Source: Vibrio sp. JPW-9-11-11 (lineage in GTDB: Bacteria > Pseudomonadota > Gammaproteobacteria > Enterobacterales > Vibrionaceae). Taken from it: a stretch of DNA of 64,000 nucleotides. The stretch spans positions 558,001-622,000 of the forward strand of contig NZ_SZQJ01000005.1 in the NCBI RefSeq assembly GCF_013369335.1, in the 5' to 3' direction. Below, piece after piece: positions 1 through 7,378 of the stretch. Below the pieces are notes generated by a model. That model was not told the DNA's origin, ran no database searches, and saw only the letters and a program-made list of their open reading frames with translations. Position numbers and translations under genes: made by a program. The stretch's first letter is position 1, and each line of letters opens with the position of its first letter.

Positions 1-365
1 GTATTGCCATTCAACTGAGTCACGGTTTCTAGCTTCAATGGGAACTCAGTGGCATTTTCGAGTTCAGACACGGCCGTTAAGCTCATCAAACCATGAGAGA
101 CTTGGCTCTTCATCACCAACTCTGTCGGTAACCCATCCACCGCCAGTTGCTCTGCGAGCGCAGGGTCAGTAATGGTGTAGCGTGTGGTCACCTGTGAAGT
201 CAGATAGCCTCGGTCATACTCTACCACCTCGGCCTTTAACGAGTCGCTGTTGAGATGGGCAACACCATCTTGGATAACACTTTGTCCAATCTGGCCAACG
301 GCAAGTGGCCAACACAACGCAAGCGTAATGGCGCCACCAATAGCGCCGAGTTTTTTCAATTCCAT
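1..365 (-). CDS. YdgA-like DUF945 family protein (N-terminal part only)
   Basis: The reverse-strand frame opens at an ATG at 363-365 and runs off the left edge, so only about 121 N-terminal residues are visible. They begin MELKKLGAIGGAITLALCWP, a short basic start followed by a hydrophobic signal or anchor segment, then a region with VVEYDRGYLTSQVTT. This matches the start of the DUF945/YdgA family of inner-membrane-anchored periplasmic proteins, whose function is not established. The gene is divergent from the kinase gene at 540, sharing a 174-base gap. Family assignment rests on the N-terminus alone. Confidence 0.75.
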   Translation of the reverse strand, partial: MELKKLGAIGGAITLALCWPLAVGQIGQSVIQDGVAHLNSDSLKAEVVEYDRGYLTSQVTTRYTITDPALAEQLAVDGLPTELVMKSQVSHGLMSLTAVSELENATEFPLKLETVTQLNGN

Positions 366-539
366 AGTCATTCATTCTTATTCACTATTTCGCTCAGTCT
401 ACACCAAAAAACCTTGAGATAAATCAGAGTATTGGCCATAAAATGAAAACAAATAAGATTCTTCGTACTCAGCTCTCAATACCGTTTACCCAAGATTGCT
501 AGAGTGTAGACAGTGATTTGTTAATATTGTTGCTTAGCC

Positions 540-2492
540 GTGAACCCATTTTCTGTACTCTGTTTAGACAACAACCCGATTAGCGTCGAACAACTGAGGC
601 GCGAGCTGAGTCCGTTTGCCAGTAAGTTCGACCTTCACACCGCCGACACCATTGAAGATGCCAATGCGGCACTCGAGTTTTGCCTTGAGCATGAGCAAAC
701 CGTCGCACTGGTGATCGCCAGCCATCATGAGAACTTCAACGGCGCCGACTTTCTTGTTCAGCTAGATAAAAACCAACATACTCAAAGCGCGCACAAAGTA
801 TTGATCAGCTGCGGCCAAGATATTCAGGCGATTCTATCGGCCGTCAATGACGGTCGGCTCGACTACTGCTTGACGAAGCCACTTCAAGACAATGTCGTGC
901 ATAAAACTGTGCAAAAAGAGCTCACCTCTTTTATTCTCAAACACGATAAAGAGAACTTGCTCTCTTATAGCCAAGTGCTCGACCAGCATAAACTGTTACG
1001 TGCGCACATCGACCAAAAGATGCGTAGCTACCGTGAAGGCTTCATCACTGACCATCATAGTTTGAGCGATCAAGAGTTGGCGCAAAAGGTGTCATCTGCG
1101 TTGCTCGATTTCTTCGCCCAAGCCGATGAAAGCCGCGCATGCCGCACTTATTCCGCCGATCACTTGTTGACAATCGAGGGTGAAGAAAACCAGTTTTTAT
1201 GGTTCATAACTAAAGGCGAAGTAGCGTTATATAAAAAAGACGAAATCGGTATGCAACGCGAAGTCGTTCGACATACCCAAGGGAATATTGTTGGTGGGAT
1301 GTCGTTTGTGACCGGGGAACCGTCTTTCTCAACAGCAGTCACCTTATCTCAGACCGAGGTGATCAAACTCGATCGCGAGGTATTTGCCAAGGTCATGCAC
1401 TCCAATATGACCTTATTGCCACTCTTCACTAATCTGCTTTTGCGTCACTTCAACCGTCGATTGCAACGCAGTATTAATACCAAGCTTGAACTGCAAAAAA
1501 CTCTGGAATCACTGGAGTCCGCTCATCAACAACTGATCGAACGCGAAAAAATGGCCATGCTAGGCCAACTGGTCGCAGGGGTGGCTCACGAACTAAATAA
1601 CCCCATCGCCGCTATCCTTCGTGGCACTGAAACACTTACAGGCAAGATTCAGCATTTAGTCGATAGCCGTTCGATTGACGAAGTGGGCATTGACGCCATC
1701 GAGGTACTGAAAGAAGGGCTAACTCAACGCCCTCGCTCCACAGCAGCTGAAAGAGCGCTAACTCGGGACGTTGAGCAGCAAGTCACAGACCGAAGAATTG
1801 CCAAACGTCTAGTGAAGCTTGGGCTGGAAAACAGCAGCGACTGGCTGCAAAAAGCGCAAACCCAACCAAAACTTTGCCTCGAACAATTAACGCGCCTAGA
1901 CGACTACCATTTAGCGGGAAGCACGCTGCGCTCTATCAATGTGTGTGCCAGTCGCATTGCCGATATGGTGCGCAGCCTCAAAGGCTATGCGCGACCTGAT
2001 GATGAAAAGCGCCACGTTGTTGACATCCACGAGGGTATTGAAGACACCTTGGTGATCTTTGAGAGCAAATTGAAGTTTCATGATGTCGAGAAACACTACC
2101 AAGACTTGCCTCCTATTCAATGTTTACCGATAGCGCTTCAGCAAGTGTGGACCAACTTAGTGTCAAACGCGATCGATGCTTTCCCCAGCAAAGGGCGTCT
2201 GGTCATCGAGACGCAACTTGCGGAACAAGATGGTCGACAGTGGGCGGTCATTTCTTTCACTGATAACGGCTGCGGGATTCCACCACATGTTCAGCAGCAA
2301 ATGTTTAATCTGAACTTTACCACCAAGAAAGAAGGCAATTTTGGACTGGGTATCGGCTTATCCGTCTGCCAACAAATCATCCACCATCATGGTGGCAGGA
2401 TCGACGTTGAGTCCGAAATCGATCAGTTCAGCAAATTATCGGTTTGGCTGCCATACGACCAAACCTCTTCTCTACCAAGGAGCCCTGAATGA
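540..2492 (+). CDS. Sensor histidine kinase with pseudo-receiver and cyclic-nucleotide-binding-like domains
   Basis: 650 residues from a GTG start. Residues 1-125 form a receiver-like domain with Asn11 where the second acidic residue is usual and Ser61 where the phospho-accepting Asp belongs (VIASHHENFNG), while Lys113 is kept. Residues about 190-310 resemble a CRP-type cyclic-nucleotide-binding domain (FITKGEVALY, then GNIVGGMSFVTGEPSFSTAV). The kinase core follows: the H-box at His350 (VAHELNNP), an unusually long charged helical stretch before RIADMVRSLKGYAR near residue 470, the N-box at 539 (NLVSNAIDAF), then DNGCGIP and GLGIGLSV. There is no transmembrane segment, so it is a cytoplasmic kinase. 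The stop overlaps the start of the response regulator by 4 bases (ATGA), so the two are translationally coupled and probable partners. The input signal is unknown. Confidence 0.85.
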   Translation: MNPFSVLCLDNNPISVEQLRRELSPFASKFDLHTADTIEDANAALEFCLEHEQTVALVIASHHENFNGADFLVQLDKNQHTQSAHKVLISCGQDIQAILSAVNDGRLDYCLTKPLQDNVVHKTVQKELTSFILKHDKENLLSYSQVLDQHKLLRAHIDQKMRSYREGFITDHHSLSDQELAQKVSSALLDFFAQADESRACRTYSADHLLTIEGEENQFLWFITKGEVALYKKDEIGMQREVVRHTQGNIVGGMSFVTGEPSFSTAVTLSQTEVIKLDREVFAKVMHSNMTLLPLFTNLLLRHFNRRLQRSINTKLELQKTLESLESAHQQLIEREKMAMLGQLVAGVAHELNNPIAAILRGTETLTGKIQHLVDSRSIDEVGIDAIEVLKEGLTQRPRSTAAERALTRDVEQQVTDRRIAKRLVKLGLENSSDWLQKAQTQPKLCLEQLTRLDDYHLAGSTLRSINVCASRIADMVRSLKGYARPDDEKRHVVDIHEGIEDTLVIFESKLKFHDVEKHYQDLPPIQCLPIALQQVWTNLVSNAIDAFPSKGRLVIETQLAEQDGRQWAVISFTDNGCGIPPHVQQQMFNLNFTTKKEGNFGLGIGLSVCQQIIHHHGGRIDVESEIDQFSKLSVWLPYDQTSSLPRSPE

Positions 2493-2986
2493 ACAAATAT
2501 CTAATCTTATGTGTCGACGATGAACGTGAAGTACTGGATAGCGTCATTCAAGATCTCGACTGCTTTGAAGAACACTTTGTCCTCGAAGCCGCTGAATCGG
2601 TTGCCGAAGCGAAGCTATTGATTAAAGAGTCTCTCGCGGAAGACGTAAAATTGGCGCTAATACTCTGCGACCATATCATGCCAGAGCAAACGGGCATTCA
2701 GTTTCTGATTGAACTGAATGAAGACGCACCGACTAAAACAGCCCGCAAGCTCCTGTTGACCGGCCAGGCAGGTCTTGAAGATACCGTTGAAGCGGTCAAC
2801 CATTCGAGTTTAGATTTTTATATTGCCAAGCCTTGGCGAGGTGATGAGCTAAGAGACATCGTCAAAAACCAACTCACCACCTATATGATCAACAACGAGT
2901 CCGAACTGATGCCTTGGGCCTCAGTGCTCGATACCGAGAAAATCTTCGCGGCAATGGCTAAAAACCGAGTGTCCTACGGCGAATAA
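2489..2986 (+). CDS. Response regulator receiver protein, stand-alone
   Basis: 165 residues. A complete receiver domain occupies residues 5-125: the acidic pair Asp10-Asp11 (CVDDERE), the acceptor Asp61 in LILCDHIMPEQTG, Thr91 and Lys114 in IAKPW. The remaining 40 residues (to VSYGE) are too short for a known DNA-binding or enzymatic output, so it probably signals by protein contact or relays phosphate. It overlaps the upstream kinase by 4 bases. It aligns closely with that kinase's own N-terminal domain, which has Ser at the equivalent of Asp61, suggesting that the kinase gene arose partly by duplication of a receiver like this one. Confidence 0.85.
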   Translation: MNKYLILCVDDEREVLDSVIQDLDCFEEHFVLEAAESVAEAKLLIKESLAEDVKLALILCDHIMPEQTGIQFLIELNEDAPTKTARKLLLTGQAGLEDTVEAVNHSSLDFYIAKPWRGDELRDIVKNQLTTYMINNESELMPWASVLDTEKIFAAMAKNRVSYGE

Positions 2987-3152
2987 ACAATCAGATTTGG
3001 CATAGCGTTTGCTTATTTTTATAAATAACGACAAAACAATGACATTTCTATAGTGACTGTTGTTATGATGCATTATTATGTCGTACTAAATGTCATGGCG
3101 CACACGTCGCTAAAGGCCAAGGAAATTAACAAGATATAGGTTTATCGTCCAT

Positions 3153-3719
3153 ATGCGTAAAACAATCTTAGCTGCAGCCCTAGTGCTTGCATCGGGTCAA
3201 TCATTCGCTCAAACCGATCCAAACAGCCCAGCAGTAATGAGCAACTTCAGTTATGACTTTTTAGAAGCTCGTATCGGTGCCAGCCCTGTGACCTTTGGCG
3301 CTGCTATGAGCAAGTCTGTCCATCCAAATGCGCACATTGTCGGCCGTGTCGATTCCGAGTTTGAAGGCGATTTCGACGCAGCCGCGGGTTTTGGTTTTCA
3401 CGCACCGATCAACAACTGGGCGGATTTCACCGGTGAGATGCTGCTACGCCTTGTTGACACAGGCAATGATCGACGCGATGGCTACGGTCAGGGTACCAAC
3501 ACGGGCATGGAGCTCAACCTAGGTGTTCGTCAATGGTTAGGCCCTCAATTAGAAGTGGGTGGCAAAGGTGGCTACGTCTCTATCGATGACGACGACAAGT
3601 GGATTGGTTCTGCTTACGTTCGCTTCCACTCAACCGAGCTGTTCTCTGTCGGTGGAGAAGCGCGCATCAACGATTTCTATGGCGATCAACTGATGTTCAC
3701 CACTCGCTTTAAGTTCTGA
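3153..3719 (+). CDS. Small secreted, barrel-like envelope protein of unknown function
   Basis: 188 residues. A clear signal peptide (MRKTILAAALVLASGQSFAQ, cleavage after SFA) is followed by a chain rich in alternating polar and hydrophobic stretches (AHIVGRVDSEFEGDFDAAAG, GMELNLGVRQWLGPQLEVGG) ending in Phe (MFTTRFKF). A terminal aromatic residue and amphipathic strands are typical of small outer-membrane beta-barrels. I do not recognise a named family. It stands alone, 166 bases after the response regulator, and is followed by a strong terminator. Function unknown; outer-membrane location is inferred. Confidence 0.7.
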   Translation: MRKTILAAALVLASGQSFAQTDPNSPAVMSNFSYDFLEARIGASPVTFGAAMSKSVHPNAHIVGRVDSEFEGDFDAAAGFGFHAPINNWADFTGEMLLRLVDTGNDRRDGYGQGTNTGMELNLGVRQWLGPQLEVGGKGGYVSIDDDDKWIGSAYVRFHSTELFSVGGEARINDFYGDQLMFTTRFKF

Positions 3720-3732
3720 TTTGAATTGATAC

Positions 3733-3766
3733 AAAAAAACCGAGGTCGCCACCTCGGTTTTTTTTT
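3733..3766 (+). terminator. Rho-independent terminator
   Basis: A 10-bp stem (3737-3746 with 3751-3760) around the loop CGCC is followed by a T run. It ends the barrel-like gene. A-rich sequence on the other side would let it also serve the opposing tfoY transcript. Confidence 0.9.
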
Positions 3767-3778
3767 GCAAATCCATTT

Positions 3779-3792
3779 GCTTGAGCAATTTG
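3779..3792 (+). repeat. 14-bp direct repeat, copy downstream of tfoY
   Basis: GCTTGAGCAATTTG at 3779-3792 recurs exactly at 4515-4528, so the two copies bracket the tfoY gene. No function is known. Confidence 0.6.
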
Positions 3793-3824
3793 TCCTAATA
3801 AAGGATGTAATTAAAGTGAGTCAA

Positions 3825-4406
3825 TCAGTGACAACTTGCCAGTAGTTGGCGCTTACGCGGCTCTTGGATCAGTTTCCAATGAATACCTTCAATTGCGCCA
3901 GCGAACTTCCAAAGTAACTTAACATCGACATCACTGCCATATGTTTGTTTTACTTTAGAAAATACCTCGGGCGCGCCTAGCTGAACAAAGGTCTCGACAT
4001 CTTCAATGCCGGCCTTTTTAACCATGCGTTCTAAGGTTAGCTGCATATTGGGTAAGTCACGTAAACGGCGATTAGCCGAAGAACGTTTAAACTCGCGTTC
4101 AGAAACAGAATAATCGATCGACTCTTCCACTAAACGGTCCATTCTGCTGTCTTCGCTGACAAACAGCGCGGTGACATCATAGTAATTCACTGTGGCTGTG
4201 GTCTGCTTTTTAACATGACGATACTTCTCACAGCCGAGCTCAGACAACTCACTATCGAGCTTTTCACCACCGCGGATAAACACACGTTCATTGCTGAGCA
4301 GTGCAAACATCGCTTCTTCTTTGAAGAGGCCGGTACCGCCAAACATAGAACGTTTTTGAAAATCACCAAACTTTTTAACGTATTGAGTAAACTTTTGCTA
4401 TGTCAT
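3825..4406 (-). pseudogene. tfoY: TfoX/TfoY-family regulator, interrupted at codon 3
   Basis: The reverse frame encodes a TfoX-type protein: an N-terminal domain around RSMFGGTGLF and a C-terminal domain with NRRLRDLPNMQLTLERMVKK. The sequence resembles TfoY (motility and type VI secretion control) more than TfoX (competence). An AAGGA at 4416-4420 lies 9 bases before the ATG at 4404-4406, but the frame then reads Met-Thr-TAG (4398-4400) before QKFTQYVKKFGDFQKRSMFGG. The 18 residues after the TAG are collinear with the conserved start of the TfoX domain, so the stop sits inside what looks like the native coding region. The next in-frame start is the ATG at 4344-4346, inside RSMFGG, with no good ribosome site; it would give 173 residues lacking a conserved strand. 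The gene is either inactivated, poorly expressed by re-initiation, or carries a sequencing error. Confidence 0.7.
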
Positions 4407-4765
4407 ATCCATTGATCCTTAATCAAATACCCCGATTAGTAGAGATCACCAGATAGCAGCAGTGTTAAGCGAATAAACAATATTGGCTCAAGCATTATTG
4501 TTGTGTTTTGCGACGCTTGAGCAATTTGCGCAATAAGAATGATAGTTAACGAAACGAATTAAGTCTGTGCATTTATCACATCAATTATATTTGAGTAGTT
4601 GCGTACCGAGATGGGAATCACATTATTTCACTTTTGATGCCTCAACTCCTAAGTCGATAAGGGAAATAAATCGCTACACAAATTATCAATCCAGCGCATC
4701 TAGTGATTGCTAATATACAACCTGAACCGTTACACTGCACAGAGTATTATAATTATGTAACGTCT
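4407..4765. other. Divergent intergenic region between tfoY and the HDOD gene
   Basis: About 360 bases without a gene. It holds the tfoY ribosome site (4416-4420) and an inverted repeat with 8-base arms, GCTCAAGC at 4485-4492 and GCTTGAGC at 4515-4522, separated by 22 bases. The right arm starts the second copy of the 14-bp direct repeat (4515-4528), and a TTGCGCAA palindrome follows. I looked for the GEMM c-di-GMP riboswitch known upstream of V. cholerae tfoY and do not find its conserved core. Confidence 0.55.
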
Positions 4766-5686
4766 ATGAACCATCTATCATTCTATTGGCTACCCGAAAA
4801 CGGTGAGCTTCTACTTAAAGGGATAGAATCCGAATTTTCGGGCTTGATTGAAAATTCAATCAAGAACCGCAAAATTTCTCTGCCACCGATTCCTGAAGTC
4901 GTCTTAAAAATCCAACGACTCTGCACCCAAGATACCACTACCATTTCTGAAGTTGCCGATTGCCTAATTGAAGATCCAGGTTTGGCCGCCATCGTAATTC
5001 GAGTGGCCAACTCCGTCATTTTCAACCGACGCAATATAACGTGTACCGACATACTCACGGCCGTCTCTCGGCTTGGCATCCTGCGCGTACGCGACATTGT
5101 TACCGCCCAAGCGATCGAACAATTAAAGCACTCGGTCAACCTGACTCATTCTTGCAATAAGATTTTGAGTCAAAGTGCCGCGAACTCACGTGAACTCGCG
5201 GCGACTATGGTGCTGGTCACTCGCGGCTTTAAACAAACGGCCCTACCCGCGTACAACAACTTAGAGACAGATAAAGCCCTTTTAACCGGCTTGTTGGCTG
5301 ACATTGGCTTATTTTGTATCGTCAACGAGTACCATAATTATTTGGAGCAAGGTAACTACCTCGCCGAAGAGATCGCCTTCCAAATATTTGATAGACAGTG
5401 TTCCAACGCCAGCAAGTTAGTCCTCGACACTTGGGGCTTTGACGCCGATTTCCTTGAAGTGGCCTCCAATCAAGCCATGGCGGCATCCGACGTTGATGTC
5501 TCCTATTTAGATGTGGCGCGGATCGCCAACCATATCCTAATGTTCCGACGTCAAGACGAACAGATTGATGAGCATACCGTTGAATTTGACGTAACGGGCG
5601 CCGAAATACTGTACAATCTCAGTAATTTAAGTGATATTGAGTTCAATAAACAGATAGATGAACTCATAAGCGCAAGTGGTCTCTAA
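4766..5686 (+). CDS. HDOD domain protein
   Basis: 306 residues from the ATG at 4766. An in-frame GTG at 4703 is possible but would only add an unconserved stretch. The HDOD domain starts at about residue 30 (ISLPPIPEVVLKIQRLC) and includes ADCLIEDPGLAAIVIRVANS and TAVSRLGILRVRDIV, then ALLTGLLADIGLFCIV. HDOD domains resemble HD phosphohydrolases but usually lack metal-binding residues and act in signalling scaffolds; here the HD pair is not evident, which agrees with that. It is followed after 19 bases by lysO on the same strand. No specific partner can be named. Confidence 0.8.
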   Translation: MNHLSFYWLPENGELLLKGIESEFSGLIENSIKNRKISLPPIPEVVLKIQRLCTQDTTTISEVADCLIEDPGLAAIVIRVANSVIFNRRNITCTDILTAVSRLGILRVRDIVTAQAIEQLKHSVNLTHSCNKILSQSAANSRELAATMVLVTRGFKQTALPAYNNLETDKALLTGLLADIGLFCIVNEYHNYLEQGNYLAEEIAFQIFDRQCSNASKLVLDTWGFDADFLEVASNQAMAASDVDVSYLDVARIANHILMFRRQDEQIDEHTVEFDVTGAEILYNLSNLSDIEFNKQIDELISASGL

Positions 5687-5705
5687 CCACTAAACAGGAT
5701 GTACC

Positions 5706-6611
5706 ATGTTCTCAGGGATGCTATTTATTTTTGCCCCACTGGTGGTGGGGTATTTTATTGCTGTGTCAAATACGGCAACACTTGAACGAATCAACACCGC
5801 CACATCTAACCTAATCTATGTCATTCTTGCCCTCATGGGGTTAAGTCTGGCCGCTTTGGACAACCTGGGTCAAAATCTGCAGCTGATTTTAAAAACCACC
5901 GCGGTGTTTTTTACCTGTTTAAGCTTGTCGAATTTAGCGGTGCTGCCGCTGGTCGACAAATTGCTTCCCATTCAAACCGATGCGAGTCATACCAAACTAC
6001 CGCTGTCATCAATGGCGCTCGAGTCAGCGAAGTTGATCTTGGTGGTAGGTAGCGGCTTGGGGATAGGTTTAATGCTGCCATTTGACCTGAGTTGGGTCGA
6101 TACCGCCAGCGAGTGGATTTTATTCCTGTTACTGTTTTTTATCGGTATCCAGCTACGCAACAGTGGCTTAACGCTAAGGCAAATTCTACTGAATAAACAT
6201 GGTATGCTCATTGCTGTCGTCGTCATCGCAAGCTCGATGGTCGGAGGGGTGATCTCCGCAGCCATTTTGCAAATCGACCTTTATCAAGGCCTGGCCATGG
6301 CCTCTGGCTTCGGCTGGTACTCACTGGCGGGTATTTTAATGGGCGACGCATTTGGCCCCGTCTATGGCGGTGCCTCTTTTATGATCGAGTTACTGCGTGA
6401 GCTGATTGCGTTAGTACTCATTCCAATGTTCATCCGCACTAAACCTTGTACCTCTATCGGTTACGCTGGAGCGACAGCGATGGACTTTACCCTGCCTGTC
6501 ATTCAGACCACCGGAGGCGTACGCTGTGTTCCGATCGCCATCGTCAGTGGCTTTATTCTGAGCCTGCTAGTGCCAGTTATGATGTTATTCTTTGTCTCTC
6601 TTGCAGCCTAG
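5706..6611 (+). CDS. lysO: Lysine exporter LysO (YbjE family)
   Basis: 301 residues, very hydrophobic, with about eight membrane segments. The layout fits LysO/YbjE: an N-terminal half (FAPLVVGYFIAVSN, LIYVILALMGLSLAAL) and a C-terminal half with ASGFGWYSLAGILMGDAFGP, a glycine-rich signature of this family, and GVRCVPIAIVSGFI near the end. LysO exports L-lysine and toxic analogues across the inner membrane. The ATG is preceded by ACAGGATGTACC. It begins 19 bases after the HDOD gene. Confidence 0.85.
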   Translation: MFSGMLFIFAPLVVGYFIAVSNTATLERINTATSNLIYVILALMGLSLAALDNLGQNLQLILKTTAVFFTCLSLSNLAVLPLVDKLLPIQTDASHTKLPLSSMALESAKLILVVGSGLGIGLMLPFDLSWVDTASEWILFLLLFFIGIQLRNSGLTLRQILLNKHGMLIAVVVIASSMVGGVISAAILQIDLYQGLAMASGFGWYSLAGILMGDAFGPVYGGASFMIELLRELIALVLIPMFIRTKPCTSIGYAGATAMDFTLPVIQTTGGVRCVPIAIVSGFILSLLVPVMMLFFVSLAA

Positions 6612-6724
6612 ATCGCAGAATCAAGGGGTTAACTTTTTATATTATGCCCGGTAAGCCCAACTACTTTAGTTAACGCTAAAGTTAATCAATACACCTATAA
6701 TAATTATCTTTAAAAGGAATCACT

Positions 6725-7240
6725 ATGAAACGCACTCTTGTTGCTCTGTTGCTCGGCGCGGCTTCTACAATGGTTAGCGCGGCTGACAACACCTGTTTGT
6801 CGCAAAAGTACGACGCCTATATCGACGCTTCTCTGCATTGGTATGAAGACTTGTCTTTGCTTACGACCGAGCAATACCCAGACCTAGCGGAAGTCAGTGC
6901 TTGGTTCCTCAAAGGACGCCAACATCATTTTGAACTCAATCGAGCTGCGGTGCATTATTATCTAGAGCAAGATCCAAGCAAAATTGCGACCAGCCAGCCT
7001 GTAGAAGCTTGGCTAAAACTTGAACAAAAAGAGATCAAAGTGCTCGCATCACGCAGTGATGAGTTAGGTGAATTGGCCAAAATGACCTTCGACGATCGTC
7101 AGTCAAAACCGCACGCAAAGAACTATGAACTGCGCTCAGCATTTGCAGATCTGCTCAGCCACCCAACAAAAATTGATACGGCTCTAAAACGCTACAACCA
7201 ATCCATTCAACAACTTGAAGAGATTGAGTGTCAAAAATAG
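6725..7240 (+). CDS. Small secreted protein, unknown function
   Basis: 171 residues, start ATG with AAAGGAATC just upstream. A signal peptide MKRTLVALLLGAASTMVSA is cleaved before ADNTC. The mature chain is charged and helix-rich (YDAYIDASLHWYEDLSLL) and has cysteines at each end (NTC and IECQK) that could pair in the periplasm. No family is recognised. It is a single-gene unit closed by a terminator at 7305-7333. Confidence 0.7.
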   Translation: MKRTLVALLLGAASTMVSAADNTCLSQKYDAYIDASLHWYEDLSLLTTEQYPDLAEVSAWFLKGRQHHFELNRAAVHYYLEQDPSKIATSQPVEAWLKLEQKEIKVLASRSDELGELAKMTFDDRQSKPHAKNYELRSAFADLLSHPTKIDTALKRYNQSIQQLEEIECQK

Positions 7241-7304
7241 GCACTAGATATCATCCAAACACAGATAAAGAATGCGGTGCGGATAAAACTAAGATTCGAC
7301 AATT

Positions 7305-7333
7305 AAGACGGGACATTGGTCCCGTTTTCGTTT
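7305..7333 (+). terminator. Rho-independent terminator
   Basis: Stem ACGGGAC (7308-7314) with GTCCCGT (7319-7325), loop ATTG, then TTTCGTTT. It follows the small secreted gene. A TTG at 7316 that would lengthen panP lies inside this loop, which argues for the later panP start. Confidence 0.75.
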
Positions 7334-7378
7334 AGATTGTCCCGCTTGCAAGAAAAACGATTAGAGCAAAGTCGCTGT

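Noticed and set aside
4407..4700. GEMM-I c-di-GMP riboswitch upstream of tfoY
   Set aside because: Expected from V. cholerae, but the conserved core (GCAAAGCC and GGTAGGTAGC-like segments) is not present on the minus strand; only a loose GCACAG match was seen.
7316..7378. TTG start extending PanP by 21 residues
   Set aside because: The TTG is in the loop of the preceding terminator and the extra residues do not resemble the family.
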